23,000 nt of DNA from Owenia fusiformis (taxonomy: Eukaryota; Annelida; Polychaeta; Sabellida; Oweniidae). The stretch lies in assembly GCA_903813345.2 (NCBI GenBank), contig CAIIXF020000323.1, positions 1 to 23,000 on the forward strand, read 5' to 3'. Below, one piece after another: positions 1-8,689 of the stretch. Positions within the stretch are counted from its first letter, which is position 1, and every line of letters begins with the position of its first letter. Below the pieces are notes generated by a model, which searched no databases, had not been told where the DNA came from, and was given only the letters and a program-made list of their open reading frames with translations. Position numbers and translations under genes: made by a program.

Positions 1-154
1 CAACATTTGAGTCATGAATGTTGGTCTTATTTCTTAACAAAAAATTCCCAAACTCTTAAGAAATAATCAAAATATTGGTATGAATCTTCTGAACTGTTTA
101 TTTTGAATTTATTGTTGGTTATAATTTCAGAAAATAACACGTTTTCATCGTTTG
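1..154. other. AT-rich leading edge, no feature seen
   Basis: I see no open frame with family character, no terminal repeat and no tandem structure in this short AT-rich stretch. Confidence 0.5.
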
Positions 155-193
155 AAAATATCAATGTTCGATGCTGGGGGCCAATCCTCCTTG
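155..193 (+). repeat. Truncated end of a hAT-type MITE
   Basis: The last 13 bases, CCAATCCTCCTTG, and the preceding GCTGGGGG match the right end of the intact MITE at 8090-8277, where the sequence is CTGGGAGCCAATCCTCCTTG. The similarity reaches back to about 155 (AATATC..TGTT). No matching left terminus (CAAGGAGG) is present upstream, so this is either a fragment or the end of a copy that begins outside the window. If a target duplication exists it would start TTAGGAAA at 194. Confidence 0.55.
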
Positions 194-448
194 TTAGGAA
201 ATCAAGTGTTTTCCATTAATCATGTTTTTGTAAAATATTTATGTTTTATATTATGATAAACTGTAGTCATTTTAGTTAAATTATATGGGTATAATGATAT
301 ATGACTGACCTCCGAAGAAATGCTTGTAATCATATGTTTTTTAAATAAAAAAATAAGTTAAACTAAAATAATGAGTATGCATTTTTAAAGCTCTCTATGT
401 ATTTATTTTACATCAAAGAACAGCAGACAATCTACAGGTACACCCCTT
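194..448. other. AT-rich spacer, no feature seen
   Basis: Low-complexity AT-rich DNA without a supported gene. The short open frame that starts at 397 runs into tandem repeat and poly-G and has no protein character. Confidence 0.5.
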
Positions 449-496
449 CACAATGTGCACCTATACACAATGTGCACCTGCACATAATGTGCACAT
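449..496 (+). repeat. Short tandem repeat around TGTGCAC
   Basis: Three imperfect copies of a ~17-bp unit built on CACAATGTGCACCT lie head to tail. Each carries the palindrome GTGCAC. The array stops exactly where a hAT-like CAGGGGCGGATC terminus starts. Confidence 0.7.
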
Positions 497-735
497 CAGG
501 GGCGGATCTGGGAAGCAACAAGGGGGGGGGGCCAAATTTCAGGTCAGAGAAAAAATCGTCCGCGCTTGCGCGAAAAGAAATTTTGGGCCCCTAAAACCCA
601 AAAGTGGGCCCAAATTTTGAAGTTTTGAGGCCCATTTTCTTCAAAATTTGGCATGAAATTAAAAGATAAGGCCTCAAAAGGACCAATTATGATCAAAAAG
701 GCCCACTTTTGGGGCCTTAAGGCCTTTTTTGGCGA
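497..735 (+). repeat. hAT-like terminal fragment (CAGGGGCGGATC)
   Basis: The sequence starts with CAGGGGCGGATC followed by a run of ten G. This terminus type is widespread among non-autonomous hAT elements of invertebrates (family knowledge). It is followed by GGCCC/AAAATTTTG-rich repetitive sequence with short self-complementary words such as TTTTGGGCCC, AAAGTGGGCC and GGCCCACTTTTGGGGCC. I do not see a matching CCGCCCCTG right end or a target duplication, so the element looks truncated. Confidence 0.4.
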
Positions 736-2256
736 ATTCAACTAACAACTGCCAGATCAACCTACTATTTTATGGCTCATTAAATATAAATAGTACCTGC
801 CACTATTTCATTCATATTAAATTGAATTTGCCATCAAAAGTAGGTTAAATCATCGCCTTTTACCCAACATATGACATCATAAATACTATCAAAGTGCAGT
901 CTAATACCGAGTGAGCCAAAAATGTAGCCCAAACAAATTCCGCATCTGTTAAAATGTTATTTCGCATAATAAAACCTTGTTTAATGTTCTTTCATTTTAC
1001 TAAGTTTAATTGGTCCTGCCCAAAAAGTCGGGATTTTATGGCTATAAAACGAAACATGGTCCAAATATCTCTGATATAAATACTCGGATGGATGGATATT
1101 CTCTCATATGACTTGCGGCAAACCTACCATTTCCCATTGGTTACATTGGGAATGTCGATTTTCAAAAATTCATCAAATTTATCATCCATTTTCGACTTAT
1201 TGTAACTGAGGAAACAATTGAGAAAATTTGGAGGTATTGGAAATGAAGTCAAATTACGTTTCCATCAATAGCATAAGTATTTTCATCGCAGGTTAAGTAA
1301 GTAAAAATTCAAAGGTAAAGAAATAACACTTAGTTCAATTGGGGAGCTAAGGTTGCCAAACTTATGAAGGGGAGTGTACCTTATAAATATTTAGTCCCAA
1401 TTCACTTCCCAAACGCCAGATGGCGCTCCAATGGGGTAGGGAAGGAGAAAAATGACTTTTTATTCAGAAAACCAAATTACTGGCCGCTAGTGTCCTTACG
1501 CAGGATCATATCCTTACCAGATTTTTTTCACAAGGCTCCTCAAAATCAGATTTTTAAAAACATTTTTTACTTGACAATTAATCATGTATGTAATTAATGT
1601 ATATCAATGCATTCTTCTGATCCCTTTAATTGTCAGTAAAAGGTTTTAACCATACCACCACTCATGAAAGCAATCTGCAATTTACAGTTTACACATGTAT
1701 ACCGATATATAAGTAATATTTGGCATAAAATATATAAATGTACAAGTCATTTCAATATATAAATGGATGAGAGACGCACTTGTTTTACATATCTACAATT
1801 TAATTAAAAGTATCAAAAAATATTTTAAAAACATATTAAATAACAAACTTATGTTCCGTTAATTAAGATCAAGTGGTGCTTTGTTTTAGATCATCAATGT
1901 ATTTGAGTGCACATTGTTACCATAGATATATTATCAGGTGATCTGCACTCCGACTGCAGAGCACACAATACTGCCGTTTGATAAAACAGATATTAAGCAG
2001 CAGAGAAGAACAATAAAATTAAAGGTGAGACTCATCAGAATTGACACCACAAAATAGCAAAGGAAGAGGATAGAAATGAAACAAGATACGGTAGAAAACA
2101 TGGGCATGCGAACAAAACAATTGAATATTTATGACAAAATGCCATAAATAGATCGAGAGAGACCGGTCTCTCTGGTACATGGTAGGCGAAAGATTCAAAC
2201 ATTAATTGATAATCAAAACAAGATTTTCTTCGGATAATAAACACGCCCATAACACA
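736..2256. other. Intergenic region upstream of the receptor gene
   Basis: About 1.5 kb of AT-rich DNA. No ORF with recognisable protein character is present, and no terminal inverted repeat or long tandem repeat could be recognised. The frame at 1364-1597 looks fortuitous. The promoter and any untranslated first exon of the receptor probably lie here, but I could not identify a convincing TATA box or splice donor. Confidence 0.45.
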
Positions 2257-5031
2257 ATGTTATTGTTATACTTTAAATTTAGTTGCATCATTTTTGTGAC
2301 TTTTCAATCTGTTAAATCAATAACAGATGATTTTCAAGAGGATGAGGTTTATGTACGCCAAGGTGATATCATGTTTGGTGTCTTTATAGACAATTATGAA
2401 AATTATGAATTGTGCGGTAGTAATGATGAACATGTCCTAGACATTCTAAAAGAGATCGGAGCTATGAACTACGCTATGGATATGATAAACAAGAATCATA
2501 ATTTGCTTAAAGGAGTAAAACTGGGCTACATTGCTCCGTTAAAATGCGTTGGTGACCTAACAAATCTTGCGCGGGCTTTATCGTTTGTACCTCGTCAAAC
2601 TCAACGGTATCAGAAAGTGGCCGGGATTTATGGACCCACTTTCAGTCAATCCTCAGTCTTGACAGCCCCAGCTCTAGGCTTAGCCCAGCTCCCTCAAATA
2701 AGTTATTCTACTAGTGATGCGCTTAGCAACAAGGCTCTCTACCCGTATTTCATGCGGATATCACCACCAGATAGATACCAGGCCCAGGCTATCATTAGAC
2801 GTAATTCGCTATTTTAATTGGACCTATGTTTCTACACTATATAGACTCGATAACTATGGACAAAATGGGATTAATAAGGTCCATCAACATCTAAAGGAGT
2901 ATGATATTTGTGTTGAATATAGCGGAATTATACATAGCGAATCAATGCATCAAAGTGAATTTGATGATGTTTATAAAAAGCTCAAACAACAGAATAAGGT
3001 GAGGGTGGTAATAGTTTTTGCATATTCTCCAGATTTAAAAGGAGTTTTAGATGCGATCAAAAGGGCAAATGGCTCTCATGACTTTATTTGGGTCGTAAGT
3101 GATGCAGTTTACAACATAGATGATATCATATCTCAAATGGCCGGAACTGTGAAAATTGACCTTTTTGCAAAGCCAATACATGCCATTGATACTTACATAA
3201 AATCTCTCACACTGGAGAATTTCTCCCAAGGAAACTCATTAGCTGGTAAAACATGGATTCGAGATGCATGGGCCAATCATTTTGCCTGCTCGTTCAGCGT
3301 TAGCTATGGGAACACTACATTATGTTCGGAACATTTGACACTAAAAGACACCAAGGGTTATGCTCCGTTTGGCGACAAAGGATCGCTATTAATGAACATC
3401 ATCAACACGTTCGCACATGGTTTACATGAACTGATAACTAATGAGTGCTCAAGTGCTTTCAATGATAAAACTCTACTTGATGACTGCATCGAAGGACCAA
3501 TTTTCAAACAGTATCTTATGAATGTTAATTTCACGGGAAGCTGGGGCCAAGTTAGGTTTGACGAGTTCGGAGACATTCTTGGAAGGTACTCCATCAGTCA
3601 AGTCCAGCATGATGCCGATCAAAATTTCAAGATTGTTAAGGTCGGAATATGGGATGTTCAGAATGAGGTAAATTTAAATATCAACAACACGAAACTGAAA
3701 TGGCATCATCACAAAGATCACAACAAGCTACACTTATGTAGCTACCCTTGTCAACCAGGAGAGTTCTATATTAAACAGGAATTGAGATGTTGCTGGGAAT
3801 GCAGGAAATGTCGAACTAACGAAATTACAACGAATAACGCTAGTACCTGTAAGGAATGCCCGAAATATCAGTGGCCAGATCAGAAAACATTCAAATATTG
3901 TCTTGCTATTCCATTGAACTACTTAAGATTCACAGATAGCCTTGCAATCGTCATATCTGCCCTAAGTATCTTGGGATTCTCAGTGTGTATTATGGCGTCG
4001 GTTGTACTGATCAAAAACCGCAAACATAAACTAGTGAAGGCTTCAAATAAAGAGCTCACAAGTCTTATTCTCTTAGGAACGATGTTGGCATATCTAAATG
4101 TGTTCGTGATCATTGCGAAACCGGAAAATGTTTACTGTTACTTAAGCTGTCTTGGTTTCCACATCAGCTCAACACTTGCTTACGCTCCAATGCTCGTGAA
4201 AACCAACAGGGTGTTCAGAATCTTTGATGGTGGTAAACGAATGATCCAACCGAAATTCATATCATCAAGATGGCAAATTATCATGACGATTTTACTCATT
4301 TTGATACAGGTGATATAACAAGTACAGTAGTCTAGATGTGTATATTCGTACTTAATATTAAGTTTTATTATCAGTGTATTTTTAAGAAAACAATGCAATA
4401 TAACACAGAATGTAATAGCTGTTTAAAATATATTATATCTGTTTTTCAGATAGTCATTTCTACTTGCGCAACCACAATACTGCCCCCCGTCGCTGTGAAA
4501 CGTCAACCAGTGATAACAGAAAAGTCTGTGGAACTTCTATGCTGGATACCTATCGAGACCCTTGTAGTTCCATTGGCCTTCAACCTAGTTTTGATTATCA
4601 TCTGTGCATACTTTGGTTTCAAAACGAGATTACTACCTGATAACTTCAATGAATCTAAATTCATTTTCTTTTCAATAAGCACCACGCTTTTCATGTGGAT
4701 TGCCTTCTTACCTACATACTTCACTGCCTCTTCTGGTCATAATAAAGCCACCCTTTTGTCAGCTCTCCTCATTCTGAATGCGTCTGTCACTCTTTTTGTG
4801 CTATTCTTGCCAAAATTCTACGCTATCTACTACATTGATGAGGACCATATGAAGTTTACACCGGCTTCTTTGACCAATAGTGTCCAACCATCTACATCTA
4901 CAGCGCCTATGATTTTTCAAATACCTGACACGTCACAATCTAAAGGTAAGGTGGGATTAGTAACAAGTTCCAGGACCATGCTTTCCTCGAATTCAACAAT
5001 TGCAGCTGGATCAAGCCAGGAAACAACATGA
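2257..5031 (+). CDS. Metabotropic glutamate receptor-like class C GPCR (two exons, one frameshift)
   Basis: This is a cell-surface receptor of the mGluR family, expected to bind an amino-acid-type ligand and signal through G proteins. The coding parts are 2257-4309 and 4450-5031. The ATG at 2257 (A at -3) opens directly onto a signal peptide (MLLLYFKFSC..). One extra base at 2794 breaks the frame; skipping it, the product is 877 residues, normal for the family. In order it shows a Venus-flytrap domain (about 35-480, with QISYSTSDALSNK, NWTYVS, NYGQNGI and WVVSD), a cysteine-rich NCD3G domain (494-548, CSYPCQPG and CCWEC), seven membrane segments (about 556-812, with VKASNKELT, TNRVFRIF, FKTR and PKFY) and a short Ser/Thr-rich tail. 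By eye alignment, Y200, D282 and K374 sit at ligand-contact positions of vertebrate mGluRs, while the serine-threonine loop (151-153) is one residue shorter. The family call is firm; the ligand is unknown, and the gene could be a recent pseudogene. Confidence 0.9.
4310..4449 (+). other. Intron of the receptor gene (140 bp, phase 0)
   Basis: The donor is CAG|GTGATA at 4309/4310 and the acceptor is TTTTTCAG|ATAG at 4449/4450, with pyrimidines just upstream. Removing it joins codon 684 (Gln) to codon 685 (Ile) inside the fourth membrane segment and restores the class C pattern on both sides. Without splicing, translation would stop at TAA 4316-4318. Confidence 0.88.
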
Positions 5032-5105
5032 AAAGATTAAATAATACGTCTGATTTCTGACACTTCGATCCATTACATTTCATTGACAAACTCACATAAA
5101 GCTAT

Positions 5106-5111
5106 ATTAAA
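5106..5111 (+). promoter_or_regulatory. Possible poly(A) signal ATTAAA
   Basis: ATTAAA lies 75 bases after the receptor stop codon, and I saw no AATAAA closer to it. ATTAAA is the commonest variant of the animal polyadenylation signal. In DNA this AT-rich a chance match is possible. Confidence 0.35.
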
Positions 5112-5497
5112 TCAATGTAGATATTACTTAGTATGAAGCTGAAATATCCCCATATTTTGGCATTTATTTAGCGTCTTTATTCGATTTTTTCAATTTTGTT
5201 TGATATTTAATTTTTCTTGTTTGAATTCTCATTTTTTATTTCAAACTTTCAAATGATGTTCAACCTTTTCAATTCTATGTTCGATAATTCATATTTCTTG
5301 TCTGATATTGCACTTTTCAATTCAATCTTTCAAAGCGTTGTTCAATTTCACAAATGTTTGTAAAAATCTATATTCAGTATTTGATATTTCAAATCCTGAA
5401 AATACGAAAAGTGAAAAAAGGAATTAAAATGGGACAATAAGTTCAACCAAAATGATCAAAAAGGTCGAACTAAGAAATCAACATTGCAGTTGCAAGA
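5112..5497. repeat. AT-rich stretch of degenerate TTTCAATTT/TTTCTTGTTTGA words
   Basis: Variants of TTCAATT, TTGATATT and TTTCTTG recur many times between about 5185 and 5400, giving a loosely periodic, cryptic simple repeat. There is no coding potential. It fills the gap between the receptor 3' end and the first MITE. Confidence 0.4.
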
Positions 5498-5679
5498 TCA
5501 TTTTTCTATTCAAACAATTCGGCATTCTGGACGGTCTACGCATGCGCGCTGTGATGTTGTATTATTAGTACGCCCAATCAGAGTACTTCGATTCTTGCGC
5601 ATGCGTAAAAAATAATGAGAATGCCGAACTGTTTGAAGAAAAAAATAAGAAATACCGAACTGTTTGAATAGAAAAATGA
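5498..5679. mobile_element. 182-bp palindromic MITE with duplicated right terminus
   Basis: The left end TCATTTTTCTATTCAAACAATTCGGCATTCT is matched in inverted orientation at the right end twice: an inner copy (GAATGCCGAACTGTTTGAAGA, from about 5620) and an outer copy (AATACCGAACTGTTTGAATAGAAAAATGA, to 5679). Inside, a second inverted pair TACGCATGCGC lies at about 5538 and 5597. It has the length and structure of a non-autonomous DNA element. I could not fix a target duplication, so the superfamily is open. Confidence 0.65.
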
Positions 5680-5752
5680 AAAGTTTTAATAAGAAAAATG
5701 TACATAGGTTCTAACTGCATAATATCGTTTTAAGTGTCAATACAAAATGTTA

Positions 5753-6272
5753 AGCCCGGTATACACCAAGTCACCAATGGGGCAAGTTGGGACCTCCATA
5801 GACTTAACATTGCGTGGGACCTCGTGGGACCTTTTGGGATTTTGCCCCATGAAGTCCGTGGGACTCCATGGGACTCCGTGGGATTTTGCCCCATCTTGCC
5901 CCATCGAGTCCCACGAGGTCCCATGAAGTCCCACGTGGGACTCGGTGGGACTCGATGGGGCAAGATGGGGCAAAATCCCACGAAGTCCCATGGAGTCCCA
6001 TCGAGAATGAACATGTTCATTCTTTCCATGGGGCATCGTGGGATTTTCGATCATATGACGTGTTGTGTGAAGTCCGACATACACCAATGGGGCACGGTGG
6101 GATTTGATGGGACTCCACGGGGCTTGATGGGATTCCATGGGGCACGATGGGGCAAAGTCATCAAGGTCCCATGGGACTTCGTGGGATTCGATGGGGCAAA
6201 TTGGGATTCGATGGGGCAAGATGGGACTCGATGAGGCAAGTGGGATTTTGCCCCGTTGGTGTATACAGGGCT
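5753..6272. mobile_element. TTA-flanked MITE (PIF/Harbinger-like) filled with palindromic repeats
   Basis: The ends are AGCCCGGTATACACCAA and its inverse TTGGTGTATACAGGGCT, with one mismatch in 17, flanked by TTA at 5750-5752 and 6273-6275. A three-base TWA duplication is typical of PIF/Harbinger (family knowledge). The 520-bp body is almost entirely reiterations, on both strands, of a few words: TGGGACTC, GTGGGATTTTGCCCCAT and GATGGGGCAA. All reading frames here are repeat shadows, and no transposase is present. Confidence 0.75.
5863..6005. repeat. Near-perfect palindrome, ~70-bp arms
   Basis: The sequence is centred on TCCCACGTGGGA (5929-5940, axis 5934/5935). Reading outward, each arm runs through GAAGTCCCAC, CGAGTCCCA, CTTGCCCCAT, TTTTGCCCCA, and CCATGGGACTCC or their complements, with few mismatches. 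There is essentially no loop, so the single strand would fold into a long hairpin. Confidence 0.8.
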
Positions 6273-6275
6273 TTA

Positions 6276-6656
6276 AGTTCAAACAAGAAAAAGTTACATT
6301 TGTACACAAAAGTTATATTAGTTCGATGTTGTGTACTTATTACTTTGAACCATAGCACATGTACATTGACACACATTTTTGTTATAAGAAGGTCTCAATA
6401 TTTATTGACATATTGACACATTTATTTATTATTATTGTTTGATGTTTTAAACATGATTTCGAATATTTGAAATATATCAAATGTAAAACAGACATTGGCC
6501 GTGATTTGAGCCATTTCTGACACTATAATCAATCAATAATATTTATAGACTTTAACAGATATAAAAAGATTTGTTAAACACTAACAGACGACATGCTATA
6601 CAATTTATAGCGTAAAATAGTTTTATTATGTAACCACTACAAGTAGTGATGACATA
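6276..6656. other. AT-rich spacer, no feature seen
   Basis: No coding or repeat structure was recognised between the TTA-flanked MITE and the inverted repeat that starts at 6657. Confidence 0.45.
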
Positions 6657-6838
6657 TTATTACCACCTTGCAGGGTCTGTTTTAAGGATATGAGTGCTAG
6701 TTTAGGAGGCTCTTAGTTTACTATATTGACCTGAGCAATATGTGACGTCATAGTGGCGGGCACAAATGGATATTTCAACCCGGCAATTTTGCCCAGGAAA
6801 TTAGATATCGTTCAGTGCAATTGGTCCAATATTTCACT
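6657..6838 (+). repeat. Left arm of a large inverted repeat pair
   Basis: It starts TTATTACCACCTTGCAGGG and is matched in inverted orientation by 11412-11598. The best-kept block is GAGCAATATGTGACGTCATAGTGGCGGGC (about 6733-6761), identical in both arms and containing a CRE-like TGACGTCA. TA dinucleotides flank both outer edges (6655-6656 and 11599-11600), which could be a TA duplication but is weak evidence. The two arms either bound one ~4.94-kb composite element or are two independent opposed copies. Confidence 0.65.
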
Positions 6839-6851
6839 ATTGAGGGAGGGA

Positions 6852-7024
6852 GGGACCCGGTATCAAAAAAATTTAGAAAAGTAGCTAAAATATATTATTT
6901 TCTGTTGAAACTTATACACAAAGTTGTTAAGATGTTGATCTTTATTATCTAAAAGGTTCATGTAATTATATTAGACAATAGCAAAGTTAGAGCGGGTCGT
7001 CCAAGACTTTTGGATCACCCCTCG
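6852..7024 (-). mobile_element. Solo mariner-like end, inverted
   Basis: Read on the minus strand from 7024, this starts CGAGGGGTGATCCAAAAGTCTTGGACG, preceded by TA, and stays alignable for about 170 bp with the start of the mariner relic at 22349. Shared islands include AATAAAGA, ACTTTGTGTAT and ATATATTTT. It stops near a GGGTCCCTCCCTCCC motif, after which the two copies differ. No transposase code or partner terminus is found nearby, so this is a truncated element end. Confidence 0.7.
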
Positions 7025-7154
7025 TATAGTACTATTGCTCTTGTCTCCAACTTTTTTGTGGACAATGTTAAGCGGTTGGTCCGCGCCATTAACTAATTCC
7101 AGGTGTCGACGATGTCATAAATTTTACATTTGTTATTGGTATGTGTTTCAGTTA

Positions 7155-8615
7155 TGCACCATTTAAAAGTTTGCGTGAGACCCCCACCAAGCGGGGAGGG
7201 TAAGGGATTTGATCCACAATATTGTCCCCAGGGGTAGGAATTTGACGAAGATTGTCGTCCCGGGGGTGGGGAATTCGATTTACATGTGCCCGGGAATGGG
7301 GATTTTTGACTGAATCTGTTTCGTCCAGTAAACACTTTAGGATTCTCGGAATTTGCAAACGATCGGTATATTCAGTGAACTAATGACCATTGCTCATTTC
7401 GGGAACAGAGGAAAATAACTCATCTTCACGTGGGGTATAGTTTCAGGGGTAGAATCGCCGAGAATAACCGCTGGAGAGAGGAATTCTAGAATACTGAGCA
7501 GTGTCTATTGGTTTGTCAAGCTTGTTTTCGCCCTCCCTTCTGGAAAATGCACTTAGCCGCGTTCTACTTATATTTATAAGCTCGTCATAATTTAGTTGAT
7601 TTAATATAGATGATTAATTTAATGTTAATTAATTTTTGAAAAAAGTTACGTTCGAACGAATTTTAATTTAATTAATGTGATATAGATGAATGAAAACGGA
7701 GGGAAGTAACCTATTAAAGTAAAAAGCCAATATCTTAAAATACGTCATTGCATAACTTTCGAAAATTACTACGATGGGGATTTCTTCCCGATTTGTACCT
7801 ATCAAACGCAACAATCCATCCGCCCATTCGACAAAAATGATCGTTCATACAGCCGGGTATGTTCTCCACTTTTGTTGAAGAGATACAAACCAAGAGTAAA
7901 ACCATGTCCCTCTCGGCTCATTTTGTCAAAACTTTCAGGCAATTTGCGAAAACGTCGTCATAAAATGGACTGTATTCTCATTGGCTTTTAATTTCGCGGG
8001 TAATTGCGTCATTGAAAAAGCTGCTTCTCTATTGGTTATATGTAAATCGTAAGCGAAATTCCAATCATAAATTAATTGTAGCCTCGTAGCAAGGAGGATT
8101 GGAAGCCAGGGTTCCAACTCGATATTCTTTAATCTCCACGCATGCGTCATTTGCTATTCGTGTCTGTATAATTTGTACGACTGCATGGAGAATGACCCGA
8201 TACTCTCCAACAAAGCTATCGCTAGGTGATTGTTTTGCAGAATATCGGTGTTGCATTCTGGGAGCCAATCCTCCTTGCCTCGTAGTAGACTTTCCGCAAA
8301 GAATCGTATGACCATATATGGTGTCTCTAATTAAAATATTGGCATAAACAAAGTACTGGACGTGTATCCCTCAAGATTTACGAGCATCAGTCCACTAGCA
8401 AGGTTATCTGATCTTTAAAAATAGATTTCAAATGGTGGAAGGACCCGCCGGGGGTCTGGGGTCGCGAATATTTGACCAGTTTATTGCTCCAAGGGTAGGG
8501 AAATTGACAAATTTATTTGGTCCCGGGGTAAGGAATTAGACAGGCCAATTTTGTTTTGTCAAATTCCCCATCCATGCCCGCGTGGGGGGTCTCACGCAAA
8601 CTTTTGAGTGGGGCA
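7155..8615. mobile_element. ~1.46-kb TIR element without transposase
   Basis: The left end TGCACCATTTAAAAGTTTGCG is matched inverted at the right by TGCCCCACTCAAAAGTTTGCG, and both continue GTGAGACCCCC. TTA flanks both ends (7152-7154 and 8616-8618), which is short enough to be chance. Each end leads into several degenerate copies of a GGGGTAGGGAATTTGAC motif (7190-7310 and 8440-8580). The interior has no ORF with protein character, so this is a non-autonomous element. It carries a nested hAT-type MITE. Confidence 0.65.
8090..8277. mobile_element. 188-bp hAT-type MITE with 8-bp target duplication
   Basis: The termini are CAAGGAGGATTGG and its exact inverse CCAATCCTCCTTG, flanked directly by CCTCGTAG at 8082-8089 and 8278-8285. 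A perfect 8-bp duplication plus a CAAGG-type terminus is the hAT signature. It lies inside the larger TIR element 7155-8615, so it inserted after that element. The short frames crossing it are not genes. Confidence 0.88.
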
Positions 8616-8618
8616 TTA

Positions 8619-8689
8619 CACACAAGTACGTTGTACTTACGAAAGGCTTTATAGGGATAAAGGAATTTTTCTGATAAGCCTTAATTAAG
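8619..8689. other. Short spacer
   Basis: Unassigned sequence between the TIR element and the 330-bp tandem array; nothing was recognised. Confidence 0.4.

Noticed and set aside
2206-2256. Upstream start of the receptor at 2206
   Set aside because: The codon there is TTG, not ATG; the first in-frame ATG at 2257 leads straight into a signal peptide.
4336-4449. Separate gene starting at 4336 for the receptor C-terminal half
   Set aside because: This part is the intron read through; splicing 4309 to 4450 restores TM4 in frame.
5730-6416. Many overlapping frames of 60-190 codons on both strands
   Set aside because: They are stop-free only because the MITE body consists of a few GGGACT/GGGGCAA words; the proteins are word repeats with no family character.
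7935-8311. Three short frames on both strands
   Set aside because: They cross the hAT MITE boundary and its target duplication, so they cannot be a conserved gene.
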